The notes beneath the pieces were generated by a model that did not search any database, had not been told where the DNA came from, and saw only the letters and a program-made list of their open reading frames with translations. Both the position numbers and the translations under genes were made by a program. A stretch of 64,000 bases of DNA. Source: Macrocystis pyrifera. Its lineage: Eukaryota > Sar > Phaeophyceae > Laminariales > Laminariaceae. Shown here in pieces: positions 21,611 to 33,499 of the stretch (position 1 is the stretch's first letter; every line of letters begins with the position of its first letter). The DNA lies in the NCBI GenBank assembly GCA_031763025.1, contig JASSKH010000017.1, forward strand, positions 11,835,126 to 11,899,125, given 5' to 3'.

Positions 21611-23056
21611 CCGTTTATCATGACCATCTGTATAAATGGGAAAATAATAGTATGTGCTGAATGTCGAAGACGGAAACAACGGCTGGTTTAGTTCGAGCCG
21701 AGGGCACACAAAATGCGCATTTTCCCGACAGCAGATCACGTCGGGTTGGTCGACTAGAATCCCTTCACCAAGGGGGTTCTCTGTCGGCATCCCCCTCCTC
21801 TACGCCATAGCAACCAGTGTATAAAACGTCAAAGCGAGGACGGTAGAGACGGTAGAGACGGTGCCCTTCCCTCGTTTGACTACGTGACTACCAAGCTTAT
21901 TTTAAATGCCATACAGTATGTCGATGTTCAATAGCACACAGCAGCTGTCCACTTCAAATCTCGCGTCAACGCATGGAAGCACGAGGGCTTGATTTGCAAC
22001 TATGTGACGCCCGGGTGTAGGCCTCTCGGCATGGTAGACGAAAGCTTCCATCATACCCATGCGCCTACACCACGAGTCTGCACCGTTATGTGAACCTCCT
22101 GGTAGGAGTTTCCGATCAATAATATGTTCGAAATCATATGTGGAGGCGATTAAGGTCCCGTCGTCCGTGAAGGAATTGTGCAAACACGTACTGTAGGAGA
22201 AGTTGACAAAGAGTGGTACGCGACGAGGGGGCGGCAACCGTATGAATGCTTGGTTCTTGGCAAGGGAAGGGAAGCTACATCACTGCCGCCGTCACTGTCC
22301 GGCGCACGCGTTTTCGATTCAACATTCTGGAGTAACTGTCAATGGTGGTGGCGACATATGTGATGATGGTGACGGTGTCGATCAGGGGAGAGAACCCGGG
22401 CAGCGAGTGAGCGAAGGTTTTGATATGGAGGAGAAATGAATCCTCATTCTCGCAGATGATTAACTACTAGGGAGGGGGCGGAAGGGGGGGGCAGGGGTAC
22501 TCATGTCATGCATGGCCGTTGGTGTATGACCATGGACCTTTGCATCCCTCCATGGCCGGGACTTCGGCTTTTTACAGACCAGGCAGACGTTGCTCGCACC
22601 AAGTGCGAAGCACCGTGAGGTGTTGAGTAAGTCGCATGAAGGGTAAGCTGAATGGTGCTTAGAACCACCGGCGAGGCGGACGTTTTTGCTTATGGATGAC
22701 AGCGTCGAATGAACTCATCAATTTCTGGTGTGGCCACTTCCAAAGACCGGATACACTGTGTAACTGCCCCGTGGGTGCCTTAGAATGTACCGATACACAC
22801 GTGATTCGATAATTCCCCTTGAGTGGAGTTGAGGTTTCTCCGCCGAACGTAAAGGCCATCCGTGGTGACCGCCAAACCAAAACAAGAAAAACCGTACCCT
22901 GGTTGTGAAAATACAGTAGCTCACTCAGTGATACGCGTTTTTTACAGCGTCGTCGCCAACCGACACCAGCCCAACCTATACATATGGATAGTACATGATT
23001 ACACGAGGGGGGGGGGGGGGTAATGACAACGTGGACACTAATGGGGCTGATAGATG
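21611..23056. other. Linker between copy A and copy B
   Basis: Not found after copy B inside this window. Contains a 111-codon minus-strand ORF (21902-22237; DFEHIIDRKLLPGGSHN, then DSWCRRMGMMEAFVYHAERP), which looks protein-like but has no comparator, and the inverted module 22500-22985. A 14-G run precedes the start of copy B. Because the window starts inside copy A, part of this linker may belong to the repeating unit. Confidence 0.5.
22500..22985 (-). repeat. Inverted, diverged third copy of the 15455-15930 module
   Basis: Read on the minus strand it follows 15455-15930 in order: GGTTGGGCTGG, TTTGGCGGTCAC, then CACCCACGGGG, GGAAGTGGCCACACC, CATTCGACGCTGTCATC, CACCTCACGGTGCTTCGC and GTCTGCCTGGTC. 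Identity is perhaps 65-75%. The minus-strand frame keeps SFDAVI. Confidence 0.65.
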
Positions 23057-24369
23057 CGTCAATATCGCAACGAGAGGTACTAGTGCATTCACGTTAAGGA
23101 TGCGAAGGGGCAAACCGCGGTATTACTGGTGCAAAAACGAGGTGCGTGGAGGAAGAGTGACAGGCGCAACAGAAGAAGGAGAGCCTCCAAGCTAGCTGAT
23201 ATTATGGCAGACGAGGCGGGGCGGTGGAAAACACCCTCTACTGTTACCAGTGTGTTCAAAGGTACACGGCCTGGGGCGAGTTGACGTACGGCCGGAAGGG
23301 TAATCGAGACCGATTGGACGACGCAGGTAGTCTGGATGACGCGCCCGCCCAAACGGTGTTGCCTTGCCTGCCCACAGAAAGCGGGAGGTGCAGGGCTGGA
23401 AAAAAATAAACGCATCTCATAGCCTTCTGATCCTCATCGAGAAAAATAAAAGGGGGAAATGATGGAGGGCACGTTTTGCCACCAGTAGTGGATGAGATTG
23501 CCGTGGCCTGTGGCCCACTTGGGCGTGCTTATGTTGAGTCCACGCATGAACGAAGCGCACCCGGAGAGAGCTCAAGGTCTCCCACTAGGCATGTGGTTCG
23601 CGTTCAGGCGTTGATGGCCTGCTGTGCAAACAATGCATCGTACGCCGCGGCCGAGCCGAGGGAACCCTTCCTTATACGCAACACAGAGGGTTCGCGTATC
23701 TTCCGCTGCCGCTGTCGGAGATGGTTATGTTTCTTCCCCTACGCTGTCCGCAACGGACAATAACTGCTAGCGCCACCGGACATAAATCAAGCTGAACACA
23801 CCACCAAGGGTTGCAGAATAGCTGCCGTCTCGGCACTTGGGAAGGCACGGTATGGGAATTCCATAACCTCGAACTCCAAAATTGAGCACAACCTCGGCAA
23901 AACAGAAAACTGGTTTCTCGCTCTGCTACAGTAATAGCGAGTACAGTAGTGTCACAGCAAGGGGTCCTTGGGTTAAAGTTTCTAAGCATTGCGACTGTCG
24001 TGACCAGCGCTATGCGGAGGATATTACGGCGCGAGACAACTGTTCTGATCAGTGTCACGCGTCGGGTCTTTTGGTATGGGCCGAGGATAAGCTTTCAGTA
24101 GCTCGTTCGGTAGCATCCTATGGGGGAAGGGACGATCTCCGGTGTGGGGACGTTTTCGGTCTCGGATAAAGGGTCAGGAGTGCGGTTTCGGGATCACCCA
24201 GTGATTACTAAACGCTACCAAGTGAGTCAAAGAAAGTCAAATCCAAGTCATCTGCGATACCCGTCCTATCAAACCTCATTCCCTAGGGACCAGCCTTACC
24301 CGTCGTGCGCTCGAGAGTGTTCATCCCATGCTGTGTCTCACGGGTCATCCTGTGATCACACGGTATACC

Positions 24370-25747
24370 CCATGGTTATAGGGTTCAATTTAGGGTTTGA
24401 GGGCGATGTCACGGCGTAGGCCACGGCTGATGGTTGGCTTGGGACATTGTACGGCGTGCAACTATTAATATTGAGGACCATGACACATACGGCGGGAGTA
24501 TGTTCGCCATGGTTTTACGTGTGGGACACACCATGGGACCCGACACTGAATATCCCACGGGCTGCATTGTCCATGGCGTACACCATGGCCCCATGGGGTA
24601 GTATTCTATACCTGGTATGATGCAACCATAGAGGCCCTTGGGATACACCATGGAGGCAACTGCCCCGTGGATTGTGGCTGTGGATCGTGCCTGTGGATCA
24701 CGTCATGGGATACCCGATCTATCACATACACCGTGGGTTGAGGTGGACTACCCCCCCATGGGGTATGCCATCAGGTGCAGCCATGACAGACAGCAATATT
24801 ATCGTGCACGTGCCATGAGATACGCCATGGCTTACGCCACGGAATACACCATGGGACATGCAATGGGATCCCATGGAATACACCATCGAGCTAGCCATGA
24901 AACATGCCACCAGACGCGCGCTAGAAACGATAGAGGTAGAACGTGGTGGCGAAAATAATCATGACTGGCCGAGCTGCCTAACTCAATCTCGTTGGAAGAA
25001 AATGAGTATATTACAATGGAAGTATCAGACACAGATCGCAAAAATTAGTTTGGACGAAATCCTCGCTCTCACAGCTGTTGTTTTTTTTCTGACTTTAGAA
25101 ATGTTACTCGTGATATATCTATCAATATATTATACCTGGTAGTGGGCTTTGGGATTGGTCATCGGGTTGCACGTTTCACTTTCCACGTTCTGTTTTGTTT
25201 CGTTTCGTTGAGGAACTGAGCTTCTATCCCATAATAGAGTGAGGAGTCTCAGAACAAATAGTAATAGATGCTGCTCCTGCCGTTGCATGCATCCCCAGGT
25301 ATACGTATACTATGCCAAGGATTATCCGCATAGAGTGCCATGAATAATAACTCCCCCGTGGGGTGATTTCATGGCAAATAGTTATCCGCGCCATGTCCCA
25401 CGGCATACCACATGGAAGGTCGTGGCATCCACCATGGCATGTCCGGTGCACCTGGGATATCCCATGGACTACCTTACGGTGTATGCAGCGGGGACAGTAT
25501 TCCCATTGAGACTATGTACAATGAGACGCCCCATGGCGCATGCCACAGAGCACCCGATGGTTCATTTCATGGTTTGCCCAAGGGGCAAGGCATGGAACAC
25601 CCCGTGTGGTGGCACATGGCCATCGTGGCTGCCACGTGGTGATCCATGGATGGTTTCGTTGCCTGAGTCACCATGGCATATCCCATGCAATACGTAATGT
25701 CGGAAACCATTGAGTACATACACCACGGCACATCTGCATCCCATGGT
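24370..25747. repeat. CCATGG-rich degenerate palindromic repeat array (copy B)
   Basis: Copy B partner of 1314-2690 with the same spacing. It differs by a handful of substitutions (two adjacent to the site near 24648-24670) and one extra G near 25492. The same multi-frame His-Gly and Met-Gly ORFs appear. Confidence 0.85.
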
Positions 25748-27113
25748 ATGCACCAAGGAACGCTCCATCACGGCTGAATGGGACACTCGTTTTGCAAGAG
25801 CCCCCGTTTGAAGCACCTTTTGGAACGTCCTAAACCACACGAAATCCACACATAACGTAGGACAATCCAAACGTCATAATTTTCTTGCGTCTTTCGGATA
25901 GTCAAGACGGACACACGTCCACTGAGACCGTTGGTAAAATCGCACATTGCAAATGTATGACGTCCCAAAAGTTGTTTATCTGGACTTTGCCGACCTTATA
26001 CTAGGACCTCGAACAGGGGGAGTCCCGTCCCCCCCGTCTTGGAGCGCGGTTTTTTTCATGAGGCACCCCATGGTGAACCATGGGGAATACCTCGGTGTGC
26101 CATGAGTTTCTAGTGTGCACCATGGGGTATCCAACAACCGAAACAATGTACTGTGAAAACAGCGGTTTGTGAAGAACACGCACACACACAAAATACCTGG
26201 TTCCCAATACGTAGGCCTAATTGCTTGTAGGATTCGAGTCCAAAGCTTCGCTTCTAACTGGGGTCAACGGGCACAGTGTATATTGCATTCATTCGTGTTG
26301 TTGTCACGAGTAGCGCCTCATCGCCAGAATGCATCACGTACTGGTACTGCTGCTGCTGCTGTAGTAGACAATGTGATAAATTCATACAAGCATATCGCCC
26401 CAATTTTGGTCCACCACGAATGCCGATAGCAATATCTACTCGAGTGCTACACAAGTTGATACCATACCGACCAAAATGAATCGCGGAAGAACCTGACACA
26501 ACTCTTGTGATCGTTTAAGGCGTAGGACTGGCACTCGGGGAACGATTGTGTCCCGGCCAACCACAGGCAGGCCTACAAAAAGGTCAATAATAGTCAAGGC
26601 GTTTCCGTAGGAAGAAACCAGTTGTTTTCCTTTTTATTGTGAACGCACCTCTTCAGGTACTCCAAGGAATGCCTGTAAAAAAAAACCGGGCAAAGGTTCG
26701 ACTGCATAGGACCAATGCCAGGTCATATTTAACGCAAAAAGTTCATAATATGCTGAAATTAAGTACTTGCGAGGCAACGCCATTTTTTTGCACTTTTATC
26801 GTACAAAAGTCTAAATTATGTCCGTGCCGTTTTTTCAAGGTATCGCCTGAAAATTGTCACACGTGTTCCTTAAACCCCTGCTGACTGGTCACAGAAGAGT
26901 TTTTGTTTTAGTGTTTTTTGCACCGGAAAGTTTTGATGTCTTAAGACCCTAATATCAAATATCCCATGGCATACCAAACAAATCATACCAACCCAAAAAC
27001 CAAACAAATACCGGTATTCTGTGAATTTTTGACAGACAGGGGTTCATAGAACACGTGTGCCAAAGATCAGGGTATATCTCCAAAAAAACGGCGTGGATAT
27101 TGGATGATTACTA

Positions 27114-27219
27114 TTACGGGGGTCCATAGTTAACAGGACCAAATATTGTTAGTAAAAATACCTAAATATATAGGTTTTTTATGCATGTCATAGGTCCTGT
27201 TAACTATAGACTCCCGTAA
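27114..27219. mobile_element. TA-flanked MITE, occupied site in copy B
   Basis: A 106-bp element with terminal inverted repeats (TTACGGGGGTCCATAGTTAA outward left; its complement ending CTCCCGTAA right), flanked by TA at 27112-27113 and 27220-27221. Copy A keeps the pre-insertion site: GATTA-T-TA-A-TAAG (4199-4211) against GATTA-C-TA-[element]-TA-G-TAAG. This shows insertion at a single TA with TA duplication, as made by Tc1/mariner-superfamily transposases. The element has no coding capacity. Four relatives lie at 56527, 60755, 62207 and 62664. Confidence 0.92.
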
Positions 27220-28488
27220 TAGTAAGTTTGGGGCGGTATGCCTGAGCCAGCTCTTATGAATTCAAAACATTAAATGGAGACTATATATTTAATGAATAGC
27301 TTGCACATCCGGCGCAAAACATATTGGTCTTGGTGAGGGGTGGTCCACAAGCGAGTAATTTAGGTTCGGGTTTCGAAACAGGGACATGCGGTGATATTTT
27401 CTACTCAGCACCATCTTTTTTTTAATGTTGTCCAATTGGCCGGCTGCCTGCCGCGCTGAACGTTCTGGCAATTTTCGGCAGGTAGAATACTAGCAAGGCC
27501 AACACTTGAGAGTTTTCCCGTGTTTCTCGCGGCAATTCCGCACGGTCACTTTACTCTGCTGAGATTTCCCACCGCAAATTAAATGTATGCCTGTGTGCGT
27601 GATTTCGCTTGTCGGCTGAAACAGGGAGTCAGGGTAGGACCAGTGATATACCAGGTATATATATACAAAATACCTGGCGCCAAGCACGGCGAGTGTGCCT
27701 GCGCAGTACTACTGTAGTCTTTTATTTGCGACCAGGCACTGCTGTCTAGGCAAGGAGGCCCCGTAGAGATATACCTGGTAGGATATAGAGCACACAGCAC
27801 TAGCAACAGCACAACACGAAAGGGAACTGCGTCAGGGGGCTACAGGCCGCCGGAGACCCCACTACCCAAAGCAGCATAGCTATGTAGGGGCGGAATTCGC
27901 ATCCCTCCAACCTGCCGAAAGAAGATCCAACCGAACTCCCAAATCTAAAACCCGAATAGCCTGTCAACTACTTCAAGGCAGGTCGCGCCACCAAAACGAA
28001 TCTCCAATCTTCCTGCTGGTGTACGTGGTGTGGTGTATGTCCAGTTCGAAGGGAACGTGTGTCCTCCACACACCACATCCACCCCCCGTACGTGACTGTG
28101 TGTAGAATGTTGGATGTTGCAGTTGATGTGGTCTTGTATCAAAATGTGCGCCTACAGGAACCTGATGCTGGTATTAGACGCCTTTAAGATTATCTACATA
28201 TTATGGACTTGGGCGCCTGAAGCCCCTATCGATAGACGCCGACCGACGCCATCCGGACAAACTGGGGAACAGGTGCCTTTCGGACCAAACCGTGGACTGA
28301 CGTGCCGAGGATCACCTCCACTCTAGCGTTGGAGCGAGACTACCGGACTGTGCAGTAAGAGTCAAACATATTGCTTCGCTGAGGTCCTTCGCCGTATGAA
28401 CACCTGTTAGCTGCTGGTCGCCATCACAGCGCGTAGCCATTCTTTCATCTGCTCCTGCGCTTCTGCGTCCGGACCGCAGGCAGACAAA

Positions 28489-28584
28489 ATGTCGCAGCAG
28501 CAGCAGCAGCAGCAATGGAGGAAACAACTGCAGCAGCAGCAGCAACAACAACTGCAGCAGCAGCAGCAGCAGCAATGGAGGAAG

Positions 28585-28619
<35 letters not shown>

Positions 28620-28718
28620 GCAGCAGCAGCAGCAGCAGCGTCTTCGAGACACGTATAAACGCTGCGACTTCTGCACCAAGGAGAGAGTACGCTGCGACGG
28701 CCTTCTTCCTCGATGCAG
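28489..28718 (+). CDS. Poly-Q / Zn2Cys6 zinc-cluster first coding exon (copy B)
   Basis: Copy B partner of 5468-5709. MSQ, several CAG/CAA glutamine blocks separated by Trp-Arg/Lys-Lys, then DTYKRCDFCTKERVRC and DGLLPRC. All four visible cysteines, the basic stretch between Cys2 and Cys3 and the Asp-Gly-x-x-Pro turn match the family. The glutamine tract is shorter than in copy A and mixes CAA with CAG. The exon ends at TGCAG|GTGAAAATTAAG in phase 2, as in copy A. The rest of the protein must lie downstream. Candidate later exons are described at 37587-38111 and beyond, but the join is inferred. Confidence 0.75.
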
Positions 28719-30080
28719 GTGAAAATTAAGTACCAGGTACAGGAGTAATGACTACAGCAGGAAAATATTTTTTTACTCTCGATTTTTCCTTGTGCCAAAT
28801 TGTCGTACCCTGAAAGTTGATACAGCAGTAGTGCAGACTCTCAACACCTACGGACGCACTCAAGAGCTACCTCGAGGTTACAGGTTACTATTGGCCTTGC
28901 AGACCATTGAAAATACTACAGCAGTGTGTACCACATACATACTGGTACTGCCTGTACTGCAGTAGTGCACTACAAACGGTGCCGACTCTCTCGTGTAGCA
29001 TGCCATAACAAGAGACCGAGAAGAAACTCAGTCAGGCTGTCTTTCCACGAGAATTTTGGGAGCGGTTTTGTAGTGACTTTTTAAAGTTTCAGTACTACTT
29101 CGTACTACTGCTCACTGTAGTGTTGAACACACCAAGTCTCGTTTAAAAACTACACTACGTACGTAGCCTGGGCCAGTTTCCGAGTTGTTACGACTATCAG
29201 AGGGCCGGTTTTGACTGTAACACAGACAAGACACAGGACACAAATTTCCATCAGAGGAACCTGGTAAGTTGTTGCCAATGAAAATTGCGTCAGCTATTTG
29301 TCAAGTGAATGCTGGATTTAAGGGACTCAGGTATGTCGTGTGCTGGAAACGACACACCATACGAGTACTTATCTGCACACTGTACCAGGGCTAACATCAC
29401 ACATGGATTGTATGTTGTCTGTTGGGAGTCAGGAGTCTTGTCATTCTTTCTGTATCCCGGTACAATATAACGCAATTTTATTTTGGCCAGGGGAACAAGA
29501 CGATGTTTTACATTCCAGCTGTCTTTGTGCTCAATTCATAAAACAAGCTGTCAACGAGTGACAAAGTGCCTGCTTCTATTAATAGAATGGGTTACACGAA
29601 GGTCAACAGTATTTCCGTGTCATGGAAGAAGTGCTCTATTAATAGCGGACGACCCTTTGCGCAGTGCACATGTGGCACGGCACATATCACACAGGGTGTG
29701 AATTGCGGAGTGGACAAGGCAGACCGGTGCCAATAATGCTCCATGCCCCGATTTTGTCGTGACGTGATCGTAGGCAGTACAGTATTAATAGTAGCTCCGC
29801 ATCGCTGAGCCAGAGACCCTGGGCTCGGCATCCGACAGAGAGCTATCCGACTGTACCTGGTGTATGCGTACCATCTTAAATATGCTATACTCCGTATGCT
29901 TACATGCTCACCATTGCGTGGTGCGTGTATATTTGCCTTTAAATATCAAAAGCTCTTCATCTAAAAAATAATATATCGTAAATACAACTATAATTACGAA
30001 TTTTGAGGTCGTTGTCACTTGCTAGCTCTTGGCAGACAGACCGACTGATAGACAGCTCTTCGCAAACAGCCCTTCTTCTC

Positions 30081-30308
30081 AATCGCGAGGGAAATAATGG
30101 AAAACACGCGCGGTTCACGCAGCTTGCAAAGTTGACTATCGACCGATCTGCCGATCGGTTGAACTCACAGCTGACGTGCAGTTTCTTTTTATTATAAGAA
30201 ACTAAGAAAGCACGTCAGCTGTGAGTTCAACCGATCGGCAGATCGGTCGATACTCAACTTTGCAAGCTGCGTGAACCGCGCGCATTTTCCATCATTTCCC
30301 TCGCGATT
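30081..30308. repeat. Long hairpin: 99-bp arms, 30-bp loop
   Basis: Left arm 30081-30179 (AATCGCGAGGGAAATAATGG ... CAGCTGACGTGC) and right arm 30210-30308 are reverse complements with only a few mismatches. The loop is an AT-rich 30 bp. Such a structure is typical of foldback or terminal hairpins of transposons, or of two head-to-head termini. Absent from copy A. Confidence 0.9.
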
Positions 30309-30334
30309 GACTACTGGCCAGAGACTCCCCTGGA

Positions 30335-30346
30335 TGCCTATAAAAA
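30335..30346 (+). promoter_or_regulatory. Possible TATA box just outside the hairpin
   Basis: CCTATAAAAAC lies 30 bp right of the hairpin and about 120 bp before the first open segment of the Cys-rich gene, a reasonable promoter position. It is only a sequence match. Confidence 0.3.
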
Positions 30347-30459
30347 CAGCCGAACAGCCAAACAACATTTCTTCTTTCTTCTTCCGCAAACTGCCAACCA
30401 ATAGACAGCTCTTCGCACGGCGCCTAGAAGAGGCGTCTCGCCTTCGACGAACGGCATAG

Positions 30460-33049
30460 ATAGGTGCAGCTGTCGGCGGCCAAGCTGCTGCTGTCGGTGG
30501 CGAACCTGCTGGTGCTGCAACCCCCGCCTCTCCCTTCTACACGCCCCCTAAGCTCACCTCCCCCTCGTCGAGAGGCGCGTGGTCCTCGCCCTCTGGCAAG
30601 AGAGCGGCAACGACAAAGACCGACCTGGTGCCGGCTGTTGTTTGCGACCAGTGCACGGACCAGCACTTGGTCAAGAGCTCCGCGCCTGGTGGCGAAAACG
30701 TGGCCTTCGCCACCTGCAAGGATCTCACGTGCGTGGTGGCGGGATCATCCTGACAGGGCAACCGACTGCGAGTTCTGTGCTCGCCCGACCAAGGAAGGGA
30801 CTGTCTCGTACTCCCTCGAGACTGCTGACAGTGGTGAGTGTCTGATGTCTATTGTGCATGCTGTATGTTGCCAGTACGTTTTTTTGGGGTTTTCAATTAC
30901 CTTTTTGCATACAAACTTACGTCAAAGCGTTTATATTTTTTTTTTCTCATCCATGCTCGTTCTTTCCCCTTCGTGCGTTGCGTCGGCTCCTCTTACACAG
31001 AGTGCACGCGAACGCGCACATGCACAACTGTTTGCGGGACGTGAACGAAGGAACGGAGGATTCAGCTGTCGCCGTCACCGCTGCACCGAACGACGTGAGT
31101 GCTGCTGCTACTGTGGTGCATTTTCGGTGCATGCACACGATTTCTGTGTGTACATGTTTGGGTGACCCCACATGCTCATTTTGCTCGTTTTCGGCTGCCG
31201 CTGCTGCTGTCAGCGCCACGCCATGAGTGTTGCTGCTGCTGTGCACCTGCTTCTCCTGTGCACTCGCTGCTGCTCCTGTGCACTTGCTGCTGCTGTATGT
31301 AGTGCTGCTGCGTTGTTGCCGTGCATCATGCTGGAAGCATACATATTTTCGGATCGTCAATTCCGTAGGTTTTGCGATGGCGGCATGCCAGGGTACATGC
31401 TTTTTTTCTTCCTTATTTTCATATCGTTGCTATGCTGCTGCTGCTGCTGCCAACGCTGCTGCCAACGCTGCGGCGATTCGTTGCAGCTTCTGCTGCTGCT
31501 AATGCTGTAGCTGCTTCTGCTGCTGCTGCTGCTAATGTGCTGCCGCAATATCCACTGAATGTTCGTATGTACTCGGATTACTGTTTTTCTTGGTCGTTTT
31601 TGTACCCAAATGGTTCCTTTTGATACGTGAAAAAATATTTTTGTCGTTTTGCTCCTGCATTTTGCGCACGTACTGCAATTTCTCGTTTTTGGCTTGGTTA
31701 TTTTCATATATATCGTTGCTATGCTGCTGCTGTGGTGCTGCTGCGTTGTTGCCGTACATCATGCTGCACTTGTGTGTGTACATATTTCGGTATCGTCAAT
31801 GAAATTCCGTAGGTTTTGCGATTGCGGCATACCAGGGAATACTTTTTTTCTTCCTTATTTTCATATCGTTGCTATGCCGCTACTGCCAACGCGGATTATT
31901 GTTTTTATTGGCCATTTTTGTACCCAAATGGTTTTTTTGATACGTAAAAAAATATTTTGGTCGTTTTGCTCCTGCATTTTGCGTACGTACTACTTTTTCT
32001 CGTATTTCGTATTGTAGCTATGCTGCTGCTGCGTTGTTGCCGTACAGCATGCGGAGGTGGGTCTATAGTGAGGTACCAAAAATACTTTTCGGACGGCCTC
32101 GGGGTACATACTTTTTTTCTCCCTTCTTTTCATATCGTTGCTATTCTGCTGCTGCCAACGCTGTGGCGATCCGTTGCTGCTTCTGCTGCTGCTGCTGCTC
32201 TGCTTTTAGTGCTGGCGCATATTCACTGAATGTTTGTATTGTACTCGGATAATTGTGTTTCCTGGTCGTTTTGTGGCGCTGCTGCGTTGTTGCCGTACAT
32301 CATGCTGGACATGATTTGTGTGTCTATTACACTTAAACTTGTGCGTGTGTACATATTTCTGTATCGTCAATGATTTTTTTTTGTGGTGCTGCTGCGTTGT
32401 TGCCGTACATCATGCTGGACGTGATTTGTGTGTGTACTGTACTACACTTGTGTGTGTACATATTTCTGTATCGTCAATAAATTACGTACTTGCTGCTTCT
32501 GCTGCTGCTGCTGCTGCTGCCGTCGTATAGCAAGCGATTGCGTACTGCTGTTGTGCCGCTGTAGAGTAGTACAAATAATGAACTCTGCCCCCCCCCCCCC
32601 CCCTTCCCCCTCCCCCGCCATTCCCTGCACGCCACTCCCGCCCCGCGCACCCTATATGTTTACTTCGACCAGGTCCGTGGCAAGTGCTACAACTGCCACC
32701 TGACGGACTCCACCATCAAAGACGGAGACATCATCATCAAGCGCAAAAAGACTCCCTTCCATTTCGCCTGCTCCAGGGCTTCGCGGAATTCCGAAGCAGT
32801 ACGCCAAGCAGATTGTCGCCATCCAGGACGAACGAAAGGAAACAAATTGTTTCCCACATTTCCCAAAATCACGATTATTTTTTCCTACACATATCCAACG
32901 GGTTATACAGCGAACAGATCCACATTCTGGGCCTCCCGCCTCGTTACTACAGCATCCTGGAAGACTATTTACATATCATGTCTCATCTAAACTCCTATGC
33001 TGGCTACATCGAAATCGCGGCCGCCCAGCAACTATACAACATTCCATAA
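30460..33049 (+). CDS. Fragmentary multi-exon gene for a Cys-rich zinc-finger-like protein
   Basis: Open segments in order: 30460-30753 (Pro/Ser-rich, then VVCDQCTDQHLVK ... FATCKDLTC), 30754-30833 in another frame (DCEFCARPTKEG), donor GTGAGTG at 30834, exon 31003-31094 (VHANAHMHNCLRDVNEGTED), donor GTGAGTG at 31095, and from 32673 after CGACCAG (VRGKCYNCHLTDSTIKDGD, IIIKRKKTPFHFAC). The last piece has the spacing C-x2-C-x21-H-x2-C, like treble-clef or PARP-type zinc fingers. Phases of the two inner junctions agree. After 32771 two frame changes are needed (GIPKQYAKQIVAIQDERK, then EQIHILGLPPRYYSILEDYL to TAA 33049). A TAG at 30457 and a frame change at about 30750 also break it. Probably decayed or mis-modelled. 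Family not identified. Confidence 0.4.
31230..32560. repeat. Degenerate tandem repeat rich in CTG triplets (intron of the Cys-rich gene)
   Basis: At least five units start GCTGCTGCGTTGTTGCCG + TACATCATGCTGGA (31301, 31734, 32024, 32275, 32385). Several continue TGTGTGTACATATTTCGGTATCG, CCGTAGGTTTTGCGATGGCG and CATATCGTTGCTATGCTGC. Unit length varies from about 110 to 430 bp by internal loss. Six-frame translations of CTG runs give Leu, Cys, Ala, Gln, Ser stretches that I do not treat as genes. Confidence 0.8.
32583..32612. repeat. Poly-C tract
   Basis: About 20 consecutive C, then CTTCCCCCTCCCCC, just before the acceptor of the 32673 exon. The length in the assembly may be inaccurate. Confidence 0.7.
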
Positions 33050-33499
33050 CCGTTGTCGTTGCCGGCACTGCTGCTTTTTCTCTCCTGTCCCAAACCTTCC
33101 TAACAACAGCCTGTATGTTGTATATCATCCACATGCCAAGCACTACTCCACTCTCTCCCCACACTGATGAAATATGTTATTCTTATTATTAGACGAATGT
33201 CATTCTTACTCTTGCGTCACCCGACCTTACGTTTCACATTACATTCATAAATAAACGCGATTATTACATCCTTCACCGTTTCTTACACAAATACGTTTTA
33301 TTACATCCTTCACCGTTTCTTACACAAATACATTTAGTTTGGTTGGCTTTGGGCTATGTCGCCAATTAATTGCAGTTATATGTACACGAAACGAAGGAAT
33401 ACCCACTCCGAAGGAAAGCCTTGTATATATATATATATATATATATATTATACACCCTGGACGCTTCTATTTCAATAACAGTATATTGTGTGTACAATT

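Larger units (their letters stand above)
29969..33430. mobile_element. 3.46-kb insertion present only in copy B
   Basis: Copy A reads CTAAAAAATAATATATAGATA... into TTATATACCCTGGACGC (6870-6925). In copy B the same flanks are separated by 3.46 kb. It starts after AATAATATAT and ends in a (TA)n run, so any target duplication is hidden in the TA repeat. It contains a 99-bp-arm hairpin, a TATAAAA box (30339), a Cys-rich gene fragment, CTG-rich tandem repeats, and near its right end a 31-bp direct repeat (ATTACATCCTTCACCGTTTC..., 33264 and 33301). The class of element is unknown. A 59-bp relative of the hairpin arm sits separately at 35312. Confidence 0.7.

Noticed and set aside
30464..31165. 233-codon ORF MQLSAAKLLLSVANLL...
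   Set aside because: Its first half is Arg/Pro-rich out-of-frame reading of the better Pro/Ser/Cys frame, and it runs through a clear donor (GTGAGTG at 30834). Only the short DCEFCARPTKEG part is retained in the exon model.
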